From: Taxillus chinensis | Lineage: Eukaryota > Streptophyta > Magnoliopsida > Santalales > Loranthaceae | DNA: 64,000 bases | Direction of reading: 5' to 3' | Assembly: GCA_023512835.1 (NCBI GenBank) | Contig: CM042087.1 | Coordinates: forward strand, 49,751,682-49,815,681 | In this document: positions 48,191 through 61,600 of the stretch, one piece after another | Layout: every line of letters begins with the position of its first letter | Numbering within the stretch: the first letter of the stretch is position 1 | Notes under the pieces: generated by a model | The model's input: the letters and a program-made list of their open reading frames with translations, nothing else | What the model was told of the DNA's origin: nothing | The model's database searches: none | Made by a program: the position numbers and the translations under genes

Positions 48191-48753
48191 TGTAAGGGCC
48201 CGTACCTTGAGTTAGTCGCGGTTAGTCACGTTTTGCCTTCCGAGTAGAGTTTTTCTGATTTGACCTAGTGAATGGGCCCAAATGAATTACGTGCAAAAGG
48301 AAAGATGCTTAGAATGATGTCCTCTATCTACCACAGAAGTTTGAGGCCAAACGGACGTGTATGTGAGGTGCACGTGATATGGGTCCAATTCACGTGCAAG
48401 CTGTGGTTGTTTCTAAATGATGCAAGGAGGCTGGGGGTGAAGTTTGAGAGCATTTGGAGTCCATTTGGAGTTGCACGTGAATTGGGAATTCACGTGCAAA
48501 TTGGCGTGCGACCATATTTTTGCATGGTTCCCTTGGTTTTGACATTCTAATGATCTTTCTCCAAAGGACCATGTTGAAATTCTGAGTATTTTGCCTATGG
48601 GTGTGGAAAGGTGCTAACTTGTGTGATCAAAACTACGTCGTTTTGATCCTGGGTTTACTTAATCAAACTACGTCGTTTTGATGTGGGTAAGTGTCTATAT
48701 AATGAGGGCTTGAGTTTGAGTTTAGGGTTCTTTGTGTCCCTTTGCTGTTCTTC

Positions 48754-48803
<50 letters not shown>

Positions 48804-50134
48804 AGCCAGGTTCGGGCGGTTGCGTTGGGAGTCAGTGTCTAGCGTGGAGGTTAGGACAAAGCCTGAGGTAGGGGTTCATGTTCTCCTAACTCTCCTCTGT
48901 TTTAGGATGTTCACCTATATATATATATGTAAATCCATATAGGTGTGATCTCCTATATGGATGTTGGCCTTCGGTGGCATGTTTTGTTGATTCCGATGTT
49001 AATTTGGCCTGAGGATTTTCGGGTTTGTTTATGCCCACCATGTGTTTGATGAAATGTCTAAGAGTGCACACTATGTGTTTGATAAAATGTCTTGAGGCCT
49101 GCATGCCATGTATTCAATATGATGCTTTGAGACCTTGTATATGGGTGTTTGAGGATATACTGTGTGGTGGTGTGTCTTGTGTTTGATTTGTATTTGATTT
49201 TAAGCCTATGAGGGTGATGTGTGTGGGTTGTATCGACCATGTTGGTCCTTCGAGATAAAGTGTAAATGATGTCTTGAGTTTACATGTTGAGATGTAATGT
49301 TATCTTGTTCGTTGATCTGTTTGAGATTGAGGCCGAGATATGGGCCAGGCACAATAGTTGGACCCCTTGAGATTTGGCCAGGACGTGGTCCCGAGTCTCG
49401 GTGTAGCACTCCACGACGGTGGGCTAAGTCTACACCCATTCCCGAGGGTAGATATGGCGCCCGAGGAGGTGGTTGACCATATACGACTCGGGTGGAAAAT
49501 GTTGCATTGGTGTCCATGCAACATTCGCTGAATGTGGTATGTCATGTCGTCGTGGTGGCGGGGTGTCCTCGCCCTTCGGTGCGGGTTCGGGTAAAAGAGT
49601 GTTTCTTGGGTGATGTTTCGCTGCGTTGGCTTAGGCATCACACGAGCACAAGCGTACACATATCATGCATGTTGTCGGCGGGACGGGTCTGGAGACTGGA
49701 TCCCTACGGGCGTGGTTTGCTCACCCTCCCATAAACTGTTCTTTTGCGGGGTTTAGCAGGGTAGGTGGTGAGGAGCTAGGCCCCTAGGCTGAAAGCTTTA
49801 TATTATTTCCTTTGTTGTACTCTGGTTTTATGTGTTTGGATTTTTGGTTTGGTTTTATTGATGGCTTCATTAGGGGTTTTCCCCGACCGTTGTAATGAAC
49901 ATTTAGTCTTTGAAATGAAATAAAATGAGATGTTGTTATTCAATTTGTGTTTGTGTGCATGGTTTGGGAACAGGAGCGTGCCCCTTTGGCATGTTAGCTT
50001 TGATTGTGCGGAGTTTGGGACAGCACCCGTGCTAGAATTCCTTTTAAGGTGCTTGCACCAACCCCTTGTCCCTTCGGGTGCGGGCATGGGCAGTCACTAC
50101 TCATTTCCAAGTGGAAGGAAATTGGGGCGTGACA
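48191..50134 (+). repeat. 3' LTR of the plus-strand gypsy element
   Basis: 1944 bp, aligns along its full length with 40863-42816 but with many one- and two-base gaps. A (GA)n tract lies at about 48758-48800. Confidence 0.9.
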
Positions 50135-50138
50135 GTCC

Positions 50139-50259
50139 CACCCCAATCCGAACTGCCCAAACCACCAAGTCGGGTAAGGTTCGAGTGAACCTATATATTT
50201 TCGGGTCCAATTCAAATCAGATAGTATTCGGTGTTTGATTTGACTCATTATCATCCCTA
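50139..50259. mobile_element. Right part of the split hAT-type MITE
   Basis: Ends CATCCCTA and is followed by TTTGGAAT (50260-50267), identical to the 8-mer before the left part at 40690. Confidence 0.85.
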
Positions 50260-50646
50260 TTTGGAATTGGTTTTAAGGGTTTTGAAGAAATTTTTAAAGA
50301 GTGTTTTTTATAGGTTTGGTTTTTTAAAGGTTTTTTATAGTTTAGGAAAAGATGTTTTATATTTTATAATTTTTGAAGTCTTTAAAATTTTTAAGTTGAA
50401 GTTTTTTAGTTTAGGTTTTAAGATTTTTAACATTTTTAAGGTTTTAAACTAAATAAAGTCTTATATTTGTAAGGTTTAATTTTAAGATTTTTGAAGTTTT
50501 AACTTTTTAAGGTTTAAAAAAACGATTGTAAAGGTTTTGGAAAAAATATTTTGAAAATGTTTTCAAAAGGTTTTTAAAGTTTTATTTTGAAATTTTTTAT
50601 TCTCAACGTGTGTGGTGGTGCGTTTAATGCCATCGGCGCCTCTGAT

Positions 50647-51462
50647 CGGGCCGGCCTAGGCTTTTGCGGCCTTAAAGCGACCGATTGAGTTCCCGATTTT
50701 TTGGCTCCAAAATTTTCCAAGCCTGTCTTGAGGCCCTCGTCCGCGCAAAGGAAATCAACGCCCGAACGCCGCACGCCTCCACGCTCTCCATCTCGCCTCA
50801 TCTCTTGCGTCGCGCGGCTCACCCCCTCTCTCGCCGCCGCACCTCGCCGACCGTCTCTCCTTGCCTCGGAGCTCTCTCGGACATGGACAATCGAGGCCCC
50901 TCTCGCGCTTTGCCTCGTCCTCGACGGATCGACGCCGTGGTCCGCCTCTCCCTCAACCTCGACGGACGGATCGACCGTCGACACCTCTCCCTCGCCTCAA
51001 CGGATGCGCGACCGCCTCTCCCTCCCTCGCCTCGATGCTATGCGGATGGATCCGCCATGCGACGCGGCGACTCAAGAGCAGCAGTCCCACACCTCGGCAG
51101 TCGGCTCTACGAGAATGGACAACTCGGCAATCGGCAAGGTAACACATAGCCTTTTTTATTAATTTTTTGTTATTAAACTGCCTCAATATTGAATATTGAA
51201 ATATTTTAGTGCTCTACAATATTGAATTGTTTATTTTGATTTAAACATTGAAACATTGAATTATTGATTTGAACATTTTGTATTAAATGTTGAACATTAA
51301 ACATTGATATTTAGATATTGTCATGTTGATAAATGAATATTTATAATTTTAAACTAAGAAACACTTTATTTATTTTTCGTATTTATTTGATTTTTTTTTT
51401 TTCATATACAACCCTAGGGCTCTATTCTAAAATTTCCCTCTAAAACTGCAGGGCCGGCCCTG
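50647..51462. mobile_element. Probable hAT-like fragment with GGGCCGGCC termini
   Basis: The right edge CAGGGCCGGCCCTG and the left edge CGGGCCGGCCTAGG form a degenerate inverted pair similar to ends of common plant hAT elements. No target duplication was found. The interior at 50600-51140 is strongly GC-rich with overlapping open frames on both strands, none with a recognisable domain. Confidence 0.4.
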
Positions 51463-52262
51463 TTCGCAATGTGTGCGGAGCCGCGGCCGTACGCCGTACC
51501 CCCTGCTGCAGTGTGTAGTTTTTCATTCAAAAAATAACTGACATAGCAAACAGCAAAATACAAAGACTACAAAATAAGAACAAAACGAAATCGAAGGCGC
51601 ACACGAAAGAGAAAAGGGATGCGCAACACGAACAATATCCAAGAATTCCGGGCAGAAAATGAAAACTGATCGACAGCCAACAACTCCGAACTGCAACGAC
51701 GGCCAACCTGTGATTTACAACACAAATTGGCGAACCTAAAAAAAAAAAACAGTAGTTAAGGCATGTCAGCAGGGAGGCTGAAGCGACGGTCGGGCAAAGT
51801 AAATATGACGCTTTGGAGCCCAAAGGATCGTCGCTGGAACCCAAGAATGGCACGTGGTGCCATGGTTATTGATAGCACCGTCGATCGGGGCGGCTTGATC
51901 CCCTGAGATATTCTACAGCAGGCAAAATTAACACCAAAAAAATGGAATCTATATATATATATATATATATATATGAACGCTAATCTGTATATCTATACCC
52001 TCAATTGAATTAGCATAAGCATATATTCCATGATTATTCCTAAGATTGTCGTGTTGTACGAGAATATTCCTTTTTTGCGCATAATTTGATATCCAATGTA
52101 ACTAAACAAATATGGAAAGGTCAATGCCTGAGTCACCAATTCGGATCCTTTTCTAATAATGCCCATTTTTCTGAGTTTTTATATATATAAATATATCTTT
52201 TTTAGAAAATAATAAAATAATCAAGGGTTATTGTTCCTGTACAATAACTTTGTTTTTTCAAA

Positions 52263-52306
<44 letters not shown>

Positions 52307-53240
52307 GAAATGATATATATTTATTATATGTAATAATGGTGTTAGTATTAAATGTTGTATGAGAAAAAAAACAAAATCTTTACTATAGTTCCACATAAAA
52401 GAGTTTGCTTTTTTTTTTTTCACTTCTGCTCCACTCCTTTTCACACACCAAGTGCCTACACAAAGGACTCTCTTTGTAGCTAAATTGTGGTTTAATAAGG
52501 GACTAACAATAATTTGTGTTTGGCCAAGAGTTTTTCTTTTTTATTTTTTTAGGAAGTGAATGTTATTAGAGCAAGGGTCTAAGGTCTTCTTCAAAATTTT
52601 CCATGTTCCATTTTTTTCTTTTCATTTTAATATCAGCATTTTAAAAATCTTTTTAAAGATAATCAGGTAGATTTTCTTTGTTTAGATAAAATTGTATTAT
52701 TGTGTGCGTTATTATAACATTTTAGATTTCTAGTTTTAATTAGTTAGAAAGTTACAATTTATTCCTTTAGGATTTATATTATAATTAAATAATTTTTCTT
52801 CAATAAATTAGTCTTGTTTTAATTATAATTCTCATGTGTTTTTAATAGTTATTTTAATTTATTTATGCTTAACTAATTAGAGTTAAGAAATTTTGATTTA
52901 ATAAATTATAATTATTATAATAAATTATAGAATCTCATCACTCTAAATTAAGTTATAATTTATCACTTAGGACGTAAAAATTAGAATTGTCCCATTGATT
53001 GATTATAGGAAATAACAAACTTTAATAAAATAGAAGAAAACAACTCAAATACAATAAAAAAATGTAGAAGCCTATGTTTTTTTAGGGTCCAAGTAATCAT
53101 AAGGTTGAGTAATTAATACTTAATCATCATTGTTTAAATAAAAATAATTATGGTAATTAATTTTATTTTTAATTTATTTTCCATAATGTCTTAGAATTAA
53201 AGTTGAGGTGGCTTAAATGGAGAAATGCAAATGAAATTTT
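51463..53240. other. Intergenic DNA with microsatellites, no gene seen
   Basis: An open frame on the minus strand at 51527-51853 has no recognisable similarity. A (TA)n run lies at about 51951-51974 and an (ATT)n run at 52266-52306. The rest is AT-rich. Confidence 0.5.
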
Positions 53241-53241
53241 G

Positions 53242-53406
53242 TATGACAGCAACATGCCACTACGTTTAAAATGAAAGTTTTATAAGATAACTTTTACACC
53301 TTTTTTTTGTATAGAACAGAGTGTTGGGCTAATAAGAAATAATATATACATAAGCTCATTGTAGATAATAATAGAAGCCACTATGTAGTGGCATGTTGCT
53401 GTCATA
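53242..53406. repeat. 23-bp inverted repeat, 119-bp spacer
   Basis: 53242-53264 and 53384-53406 are complements with one mismatch (core GACAGCAACATGCCACTA). A smaller hairpin follows at about 53409-53432 (AACATTTGC / GCAAATGTT). Confidence 0.8.
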
Positions 53407-53429
53407 ATAGAACATTTGCTAATATGCAA

Positions 53430-54175
53430 ATGTTTAAATGGATATGTGGTAAAACTATAATGGATAAGATTCTAAATGAGGATATTTGTAGTATTAGTGG
53501 AATAGCTTCGATTATAAATAAGATTTTGGTCATTTAAGTTGTAGGCCAATGAGTGCTTGCACTCGTTAGGTGAGTGAGGTAAATTGATATTGAACAAGGT
53601 GAAAAATTGAGAGTAAGACCACAAATGACTTGGATGGAAGTACTTACAAAAAATTTGAAATTGCTAGATTTGAAAGCAAGAATAAAGACTGATATAAGTG
53701 TTTGGAATAGAAGAATCCATGTTTTAGATCAAATATGAGCTTTCTATTTATCTTAGTTCATATAGATGACCCTATATTTTATTGAGTTAAAGACTTGTTG
53801 GTTTGGTTTAGATTGGTTTAGTTTGGTTTTTATAAAAGTGTAAAACAAGTTAAAAAGTCTCATGTTTTAAAATAGGTATCAATTTAGGGTGTTGTAGAGT
53901 CCTAACCCTTCTCACATGAAACTAACTTCCGAACTCACATGTGGACATGTAGATCATTTATCTTACGTAATCAATCTCAACCCTATCTTAATTAGTGGCG
54001 ACTCTTTATTGTATTTGTTACCATGTAATGTTTTGTGTGAACCAATTACAATGACAACTCAGTGACCCATTTAATCTCAAAGAGCCAACAAGGTCGGATA
54101 AAAATGAATGATGATGATAACAACACCACCACTACGTACCAATAACAACAACAACAACAATAACAATATGTTGAG
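53430..54175 (+). pseudogene. 3' end of an RTE-type LINE
   Basis: Translation gives the conserved C-terminal pattern of plant RTE non-LTR elements with decay: ICGKTIMDKILNEDI, then a segment equivalent to the RGRGRPKMTW motif (LRVRPQMTWMEVL), LKLLDLKA and WNRRIHV. It is followed by a 3' tail ending in ATG and AAC short repeats near 54105-54175, as in this clade. Stops and small indels are present. Confidence 0.65.
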
Positions 54176-55671
54176 TAAATAATTATTCTTGGCATTATAA
54201 AAACCAATAAGTATTTTTAAAATAAGTAAATCGTCATTCTAAGATAAATTATCACATTGCTATTTTTTAAAAAAAAAAAATCTAACTGCAAAGAAAAAAC
54301 TAAAGAGACAAAAAAAGAATGAGAGCATGGAGGTGTGTGTGTTTATGATCCTTAGAACTAAGCTCGTTCCGGATGTAAGAACTAAGAGGCGGTAGATTTG
54401 GGCATCTCAATTATTTTTTAATTTTTAGATATTTTTTTTCTAGTCCATAGCTTCATTCCAACTTTAGAGCATTGACTTAGCCCAAAAAAATATATATCTC
54501 AAATTATAAATCCTTGTCAAGCCCATCTGAATATCTAATTTCCCTAAACTATTTTTAAATTCTAAAACAACATTCAAATTTACCTTTCGAGTCACAGAAA
54601 GCCTCTTCATTTTGACCATTTCCCCTCATGATTCATGAGTCACGATCCAGTTCAGCTACTCTCCGACAGTCTAAAGGGCTAATAATGACTACTACTCCAT
54701 CTTCCAATCTTCTTCCCTCACTATTTACTAACCACAACTACAACAGTTTTTCAAAGCTCTATAACCTTACTCGAACTCTCAACGGTAAGCTATTTAAATT
54801 TTTAAATTTAATTACAAATATTGTAAGGCTTTTATCTATTTGTTAATTAATTGACTTGCATAATGCATGGTGCTTCACAACTTGCTATTTAATTATATGA
54901 TTTTTATGATTGAGATTATGTTAACTAAATTTAAAAAAGTACGGAAATTCCATGAAAACATATTATTATTATTATTATCTATACTTTATTTAAAAATAAA
55001 ATAATTAAATCAAATGAGACTCTTTACTTTATTAGTTGAATGATTAAGCCAATAAAAGCTTCTTTCCGCTCATACATAATCTTCTTTTGTTTGATTGTTA
55101 TATTCTCTATATATTATTGTCTTATTTATTATTTTAATTATATTTATAATTGTGATAGAAGTTCAAATAATTATTGTACATTTTAGCCTAATAAATATTT
55201 TAAAATTTAATAACTAAAATTTTACCAAAAAAAAAAAATCAATAGAGACACTCTTTAAAGAGCTGCCGAACCCTGATGAGAACTGATCAGTAATCAACTA
55301 GTCCAAGACTCACCAGCCCCAACCCCTGAGAAGCTCCGCCCCAATACCAAAAACAAAGGAAGTGCACGACACACTCCCCAAAACCATGCCGGTTCTCTAT
55401 TTTATAAAAGAAAAAACTCTATTTCTAAAAACATACTGTAAAATATTTACATAAAAAAAATTAATGGACGAAAGAGAGGGCTACCCACATCGTATATTAT
55501 TGAATCTATAGTCATTCGTTATACTTTTACACGAACCTGCAACGGAATACTTAGTTGGGCCTAATGCTTTGGTTAAACAATATATAAAGTTCAAATCTTT
55601 AATAGGCACCTACTAGTACTTACAAGCTGAAGCCAGCATGAAGACCAGAAACATAGTACCAACTGTATCTA
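54176..55671. other. Intergenic DNA between the LINE tail and the ABC transporter gene
   Basis: AT-rich. One open stretch at 54628-54785 starts with ATG and ends at CTCAACG followed by GTAAGC, looking like a first exon. No continuation was found before the convergent transporter gene. Confidence 0.4.
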
Positions 55672-58600
55672 TCATCTGTATTGTGTAGCATCCATTTGTT
55701 GAGGATCAATTACAACTCCATGATTCGGCCTTGTTCTGCCCAAAGCAATTCTCTGGGAGGTTGATCTTAAGTAATCCAGCTGCACGTGAGGAGGTACTGG
55801 GGCTTCTGGAGAGTGACCAGAAATGCAGAGAGCTCCGGAATCATCTTGCTCCCAATATACTTCGACCATAATGCCTCTCGGGCTCTCAGGAGATTCTGTC
55901 CCTGGAATGGCAACAAACCTAGCTCCTACAGGTATCTGCATCACGATCAAGGACAAAGTGAAGGAAATGAATCAAATGGCAACATCAACCAACCTTAATA
56001 TTATTTGTGCAAATGGCAACACTAACAATAAGCCAATAAGCTAGAATCCAAAGACACGGTTTGGATACTCTTCCTGTTACCTGAACGAATTTTCCAGATG
56101 TTAAAGATAAAGTTACCAAGGTCCCCTCTGCTTGTGCACTTTCCACCTCGGCCTGCTTTGCTATGTTCAAGAATACTTCTTCAAGGGTAGTGAGACTGAG
56201 TTGGATGTCGGCTATACCAAATTCTACTTGTCTATCTTGAAGCTCCGCAAAAAAGTTCTGTTATAGGAATCATAAAATTGAAAGTTCACATATTCATTTG
56301 CAGATAGTGACAAACAAAACATGTTCTTAAATTGGATGCATACCTAAAATCAGAAGACAAGATTTTAATTTCGCTATCGCCTAAGCATGAGTTCTTAGGA
56401 ATTCAAGAACTTCAAAAATGAACTAATACTTTTAAAACTCAAATGGTAGTCAGTTAGAAAATGAAGTCAACACAAACAATCACCGTCAATAGTTTTTCCT
56501 TATCATGAGGAATGACAAAAGTCAAGAAAGCTCTGTTTTCCTCTTTCGGTAGGATCCCTAGATGCTGTTCAAAACAATTCATTTGTTAGACATAGTCCGT
56601 TTGAGATTACTTATAAACAATAATAAATAAATTATTTTTAAACTTACAGACATAAAGAACTGCTTAACAGTCTCACGAGGTGATTTGTAATCCATGTGTT
56701 CATTGCATGCATTTGTACTTCCATTGAAGCTCACATTAGCAATGAAACCACTCCCAAACCGTGACTTCAACCTGATTGAGGTTCCAATGCAGCGAAGCCT
56801 ACCCTTAGCCATGATTCCTATGCGATCACTTAAAATGTCAGCCTCTTCCATGGAGTGAGTTGTTAGGATGATAGCCCGTCCTTTCTTTGCATCCCCTATT
56901 ATGTCCCATACATGTCTTCTTGTAATTGGGTCCATTCCAGTTGTCTACGTATATAAAGCATATGATAAGTAGATTGGCTATCAATCATGAAGAAGGTACT
57001 GCAACCTGCAACGCTCATCTCTATGCATATAAAGTTTTCTAAATTGCATACCGGTTCATCCAAAATTACCAACTTTGGATCACCAATAAGTGCTATTGCA
57101 ACGCTCAGGCGCCGTTTCATTCCTCCACTGCAGCTACCAGCTCTGACTTTGGCTGCTTCTGTGAGTCTCACTTCTGCTAATGATTTATCTATAATCTGCC
57201 ACAAGTAAAAGATTATGCACAGTAGAAAACTTCCCGTGAGCTCACCACACAGGGAAATAAAAATACTGAAGAATACACTTTACTGAAAATTAAAATTATG
57301 ATGCTAATGAAAACAATGAAATAGATTTTAAATAATGATGAGGACTTAGTGAGTGGTTGGGTCTGTTGCAGAACATACCGATTTGATTGATGAAGGGGGG
57401 AGACCTTTGATATTAGCAAAGAGAAAGAGGTGTTCTTCACTAGATAATGCATCCCAAAGAATATCAAACTATGACAAACAGCAAGTCCAACGGAAATTAT
57501 TCTCTGCATTCTGAGTGTCATTGGTGAATTGAACTATTTCAAATATTTTCTGAACAGATGGAACAAATACGGAATTAAAAGGCTCACCTGGGGGCAAACC
57601 CCAATCATCTTTCGAACTTTTGTCATGCCAATGGAGCTTCCGATAGAATTTCCATAAATTAATGCTGTCAAAACCAAAGTTTGTTATGCGACTACACTCT
57701 TCTCAACTTCATTCCAAAGAAATATAGAAAGAGCCACTGCATTTATAACAAGGAAAGTCATTACCATCACCACTGGTCCCTGGTGTAATGCCAGTCAAAC
57801 AACTAATTGTGGTAGTTTTTCCAGCTCCATTAGGTCCTAGAAGACAAAATAGCTGATCCTTTTCGATGTTCACCCATAAACCCTAGTAGTGATTTTAAAC
57901 ATAATTAGCTGATCCTTTTCAAAAACAAAATTCCCCCAATATTGTAGTTGAAGTATTAAACTATGCAGGCCATGTAAGTTCAATTGTGCCTCGCCATGGC
58001 ATATACCAATCTTCAACGGACAATTAGGGCTGGCCAAATTAGTAGACTTGATTAGCCGCTAATTGATGCACTCATAACTCACCATTAATGAATTAGATAA
58101 GTACCCAATAAATAGGAGTATTTAGTTTTCTTATAAGAGACTATTTCCTATTTATTTAGGGTCTACACATATACATGTGTATATATCCAGAAGACACGAA
58201 CATATCTCTCCCTCCATATAATAAACCTAGAACACAAGTACATTGGGTTTAAGCCAGTCCCAAAGATTAGGTGATGGAGCTTTGACTTTGGCCACCGGAT
58301 TGTGACTATTTTTGATGACTTTGGATGCAACAACTTCAGCAGTGTAAGGTTTGTCGTTCTTATCAATTTTTAACATTGGTATCAAGGCCACATTTGACAT
58401 TTCAGTTTCGAATATATGTCATATTTATTCTTTATAAATGATCAAATATATATATATGGTTCATTCAAATATATATATGGTTTGTATTTTGTGGTATGTA
58501 AATCCATTTACTTAGGAGAACTTGAAGATGGGATTTTTTAAGCCTAGTGGAGTGAAAAAAAAATTAATGTCGAGTTGTGAGAAGATTTATTAAAATAAGG

Positions 58601-61600
58601 AATTTTCTATTTAAATAGTAGTTGTAAAAGGAAGAGAAAATATATTATTTAATTTCCTAGAAATCCCAGAAATTGAGAAATTTGACAGTCATCCTTTTAG
58701 AAAATGTATTTGTTAGAAATCAAGAAGTCTTCTTCGTATAGTTATTTCTTGTTTTAATTCTCTTGTAATTTGATGTATAAAAGAACCATGAATTATCAAA
58801 GAAATTAAATGAAATCAAGCAGATTTTTTTTTCCATGCATTTTGCTACATGGTCTAAAAGTTGTAGGGTCCTTCTGTTGGTGTCGTGGTTCAGCTCTAGT
58901 GTTGCTTGCTTTTGATTTCTTAGTCTACAAGTTATGGATGCATTCAAAGCTATCATGGTTACGAGAATTGATAAGGTAATTGGCTTGATTAATCACTATA
59001 AATTTGTAAAACAATTAATAATGTACTTGAATTTCTTGTATTCTAATAAAAAAAATCTTACTCACATGTATGAGACTTGCAAAGCATTCTATCGAGTCAA
59101 CAAGCAAGATCAGACTCTTATAACTTATTTTATGGCTTTTAAGAAAATTTAAGAAAAGCTTTATATGTTATTGCCATTTAGTCTTAATTTGAAGGTTCAA
59201 CAAGATTAACGAGAGCAAAATGGCTATCATGATTTAAAGGTTCAACAACACTAATGGAAAGTTTTTAGTCGGATACTCCACACAAAAAGTACTCCACAAA
59301 GACAACTCACTGGTGGTTTAGTGAGTCATCAGAATAATTATGAGCCTGGACAATCATTCACTCGGCTTCAAAACAGAGGAGGTGGATCACCTAGACTTGA
59401 AGCATGGCCACATACTTATGGGTGAGTTTTATGTAATTACTGTCATAAGTCAGGCCATATGAAACATGAATATACAAAAGTATAGAAATCAAAAAGCTTT
59501 TTCAGCCCACATTACATCGACTACTAATAATTTAGCACCATTCTTATCTTTGCAGATGAATTTGTAATGTGACATAGGTTTGGCTAGAGCATCTCCAATG
59601 GTGTATAATTTAATTTTTTGCTTAATATCTTTTTTCTAACTTTACCCTTATTATTTATCATAGAGGAAAACCCATACACAATTACATAACCCAAATCTAG
59701 ATTTTGCTCTAGTGACCATCCAACATTTTATAAAATCTCTCCAGCGATCCCAAGTCTGGTGGGGTGGCATCTCTCTCTCCCTCCCTCCCTCAGCCACTAG
59801 GTTCTAAATCACAGCCTCAATCTCAATTCCAATCCAAATCTTAATCCCTCTCGTTCATCCAAATTGTTACTGATTGGGACAGACCTGACCCAAATTGCAG
59901 TGTTCTATTAGTGTTGTTGAACCTTCACATTAAGGCTAAAAGTCAACAGCATATTAAGCTCTTCATTAGTCATCTTAAAACTTAAGAGTCATAAAGTCGT
60001 AAGAGACTAATCTTGTTTGTCATATCGATAAAATGTTTTATAAACCTCATACCTACAAATAAAATTCCCTTTACCAGAGTATAAGAAATCCAAGTACACT
60101 ATCATTTCTTTGACAAATTCATAGTGATTAATCAAGCCAATTACCTCGCTATCAATAGAGTTTCGAATCTATAGAAAGAGGTGAGCATCTTCTTGTAGCC
60201 ATGTGATTTTCAAGTCATCTTTGGGGGTCAGTAGTCAAATAATCATGTTTACCAATACTCTAACGATAAAGTCTAACCGTCTTACTCCAATCCATATAAT
60301 TTGAGCCATTTAACTTATGGTTCATGATTTTAGACATCATAAACACCATAGCTGACACAACAACCAATAGCTTTGCCTACATAACTCTAAGACTGCAACA
60401 AGGAAAAACACAAACAATAACAAGACTATAGCACCACAACATGCATGTGAGAGCAAAGTAAATCACCAACGGAACAAGAATGTCCAAGATTGACCGTGAA
60501 CAGAACAAAGACGATTAATCGAAGACAAAAGGGCAAAGTTATTATTTGATGGAAGCAATCAGACAAAGAGGTGGACAGAGATGTCGTCAATTTGGGCAAA
60601 GAAGAATTCATCGATTGATCAAAAGACAGAGCAATAATTGTCGATCAAAAGTTAAGCATCATAGAGGTAGAGTCATCGTTGGGAAAAAGACAGCCGAAAG
60701 AGAGAAACAAAGAAGACAACGAGGGCTACTTCCGAAACTAAACCAAGCGGTGAGGGCCCAAAAGAATAGTGGAGGCAAGAGCACCAGCAAAGCTGAGGAT
60801 GCCAGGGAGACCGAATCAACTACAACTAACTAAAAAGCAAACTAGCGGGCTGGAGAGAGCAAAAACGCAGAGAGGCTCACTCGATGACAATTACAAGTGA
60901 CTTCGTTTGGAAGAGAGCGTTGATAGACCAAGAGGCTAGTAGTCGGATGTTGGACGATAGATAACAAACAATGATAGACGATGAGCAAAGAGGAAGATGA
61001 CAAAAGACAGACAACCATAGGATTTTTTTTTATTTTAACTTGGCCATGATACTATGTTACAAATGAAAGAATATATTATTTCTAATCTCACTTTAATATA
61101 ATACATGAATATATATATATATACACACACAAGCTATCTATGGTAATGAAGATATTAGAGTACAAAACATAATTATATAGTATCCCATTAATTATATGGA
61201 ATTACTCTAATTACGGTAACACTTATTAACATTGTGTTAATTCATTATTTTTGAGGTAAAAGAGACTTTGAGGCATTTGAAGGCGTGTTTAGGCCTTTAG
61301 TAGCGATTTAAAATCATTTGGGTAAATTCAAGTCCACTTAGAAGTTGGAAAACGTTTTAAGTTGATTTTCATGTGGGGACCATAAAAACAGTGTTGGTCG
61401 GACAAACAAGGCTAGTCTAGCAAAGGAGTAGTTTGGTCGAGTAAGTGGTCGGATAAACCCAGTTTGGTCGGGTAAATCAAGTTGGTCAAGTAAATGTTTT
61501 CAAATAAACAGAGTTTGTCTGGTAAACCGTTTTGGTAAGGCAAAGGCCTAGCAAGGCCATTTTAGTCAGGAAATGATCGAGTGAGGCCATTGGTTGGGTA

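Larger units (their letters stand above)
40863..50134 (+). mobile_element. Full-length Ty3/gypsy chromovirus, plus strand
   Basis: 5' LTR 40863-42816 and 3' LTR 48191-50134, both TGTAAGG...TGACA. GTCC borders both sides (40859-40862 and 50135-50138), part of the expected 5-bp duplication. PBS 42820-42831 and polypurine tract 48178-48190 abut the LTRs. Gag, protease, RT, RNase H, integrase and chromodomain-like segments follow in gypsy order, but the frame shifts very often. Same family as the solo LTR at 27576-29545 and a close relative of the 23-35 kb element. Confidence 0.9.

Noticed and set aside
50574..51162. Overlapping Arg/Ser/Pro-rich open frames
   Set aside because: High GC content opens all frames; no recognisable domain or splice model, and the block looks like a hAT fragment.
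51527..51853. 108-codon Phe/Leu/Cys-rich frame that could suggest a small membrane protein
   Set aside because: Composition follows from an A-rich + strand; no start context or similarity supports it.
60546..60833. Basic 95-codon open frame in the ABCA intron
   Set aside because: Purine-rich, within copia remnant, Arg/Lys/Gln-rich without a domain.
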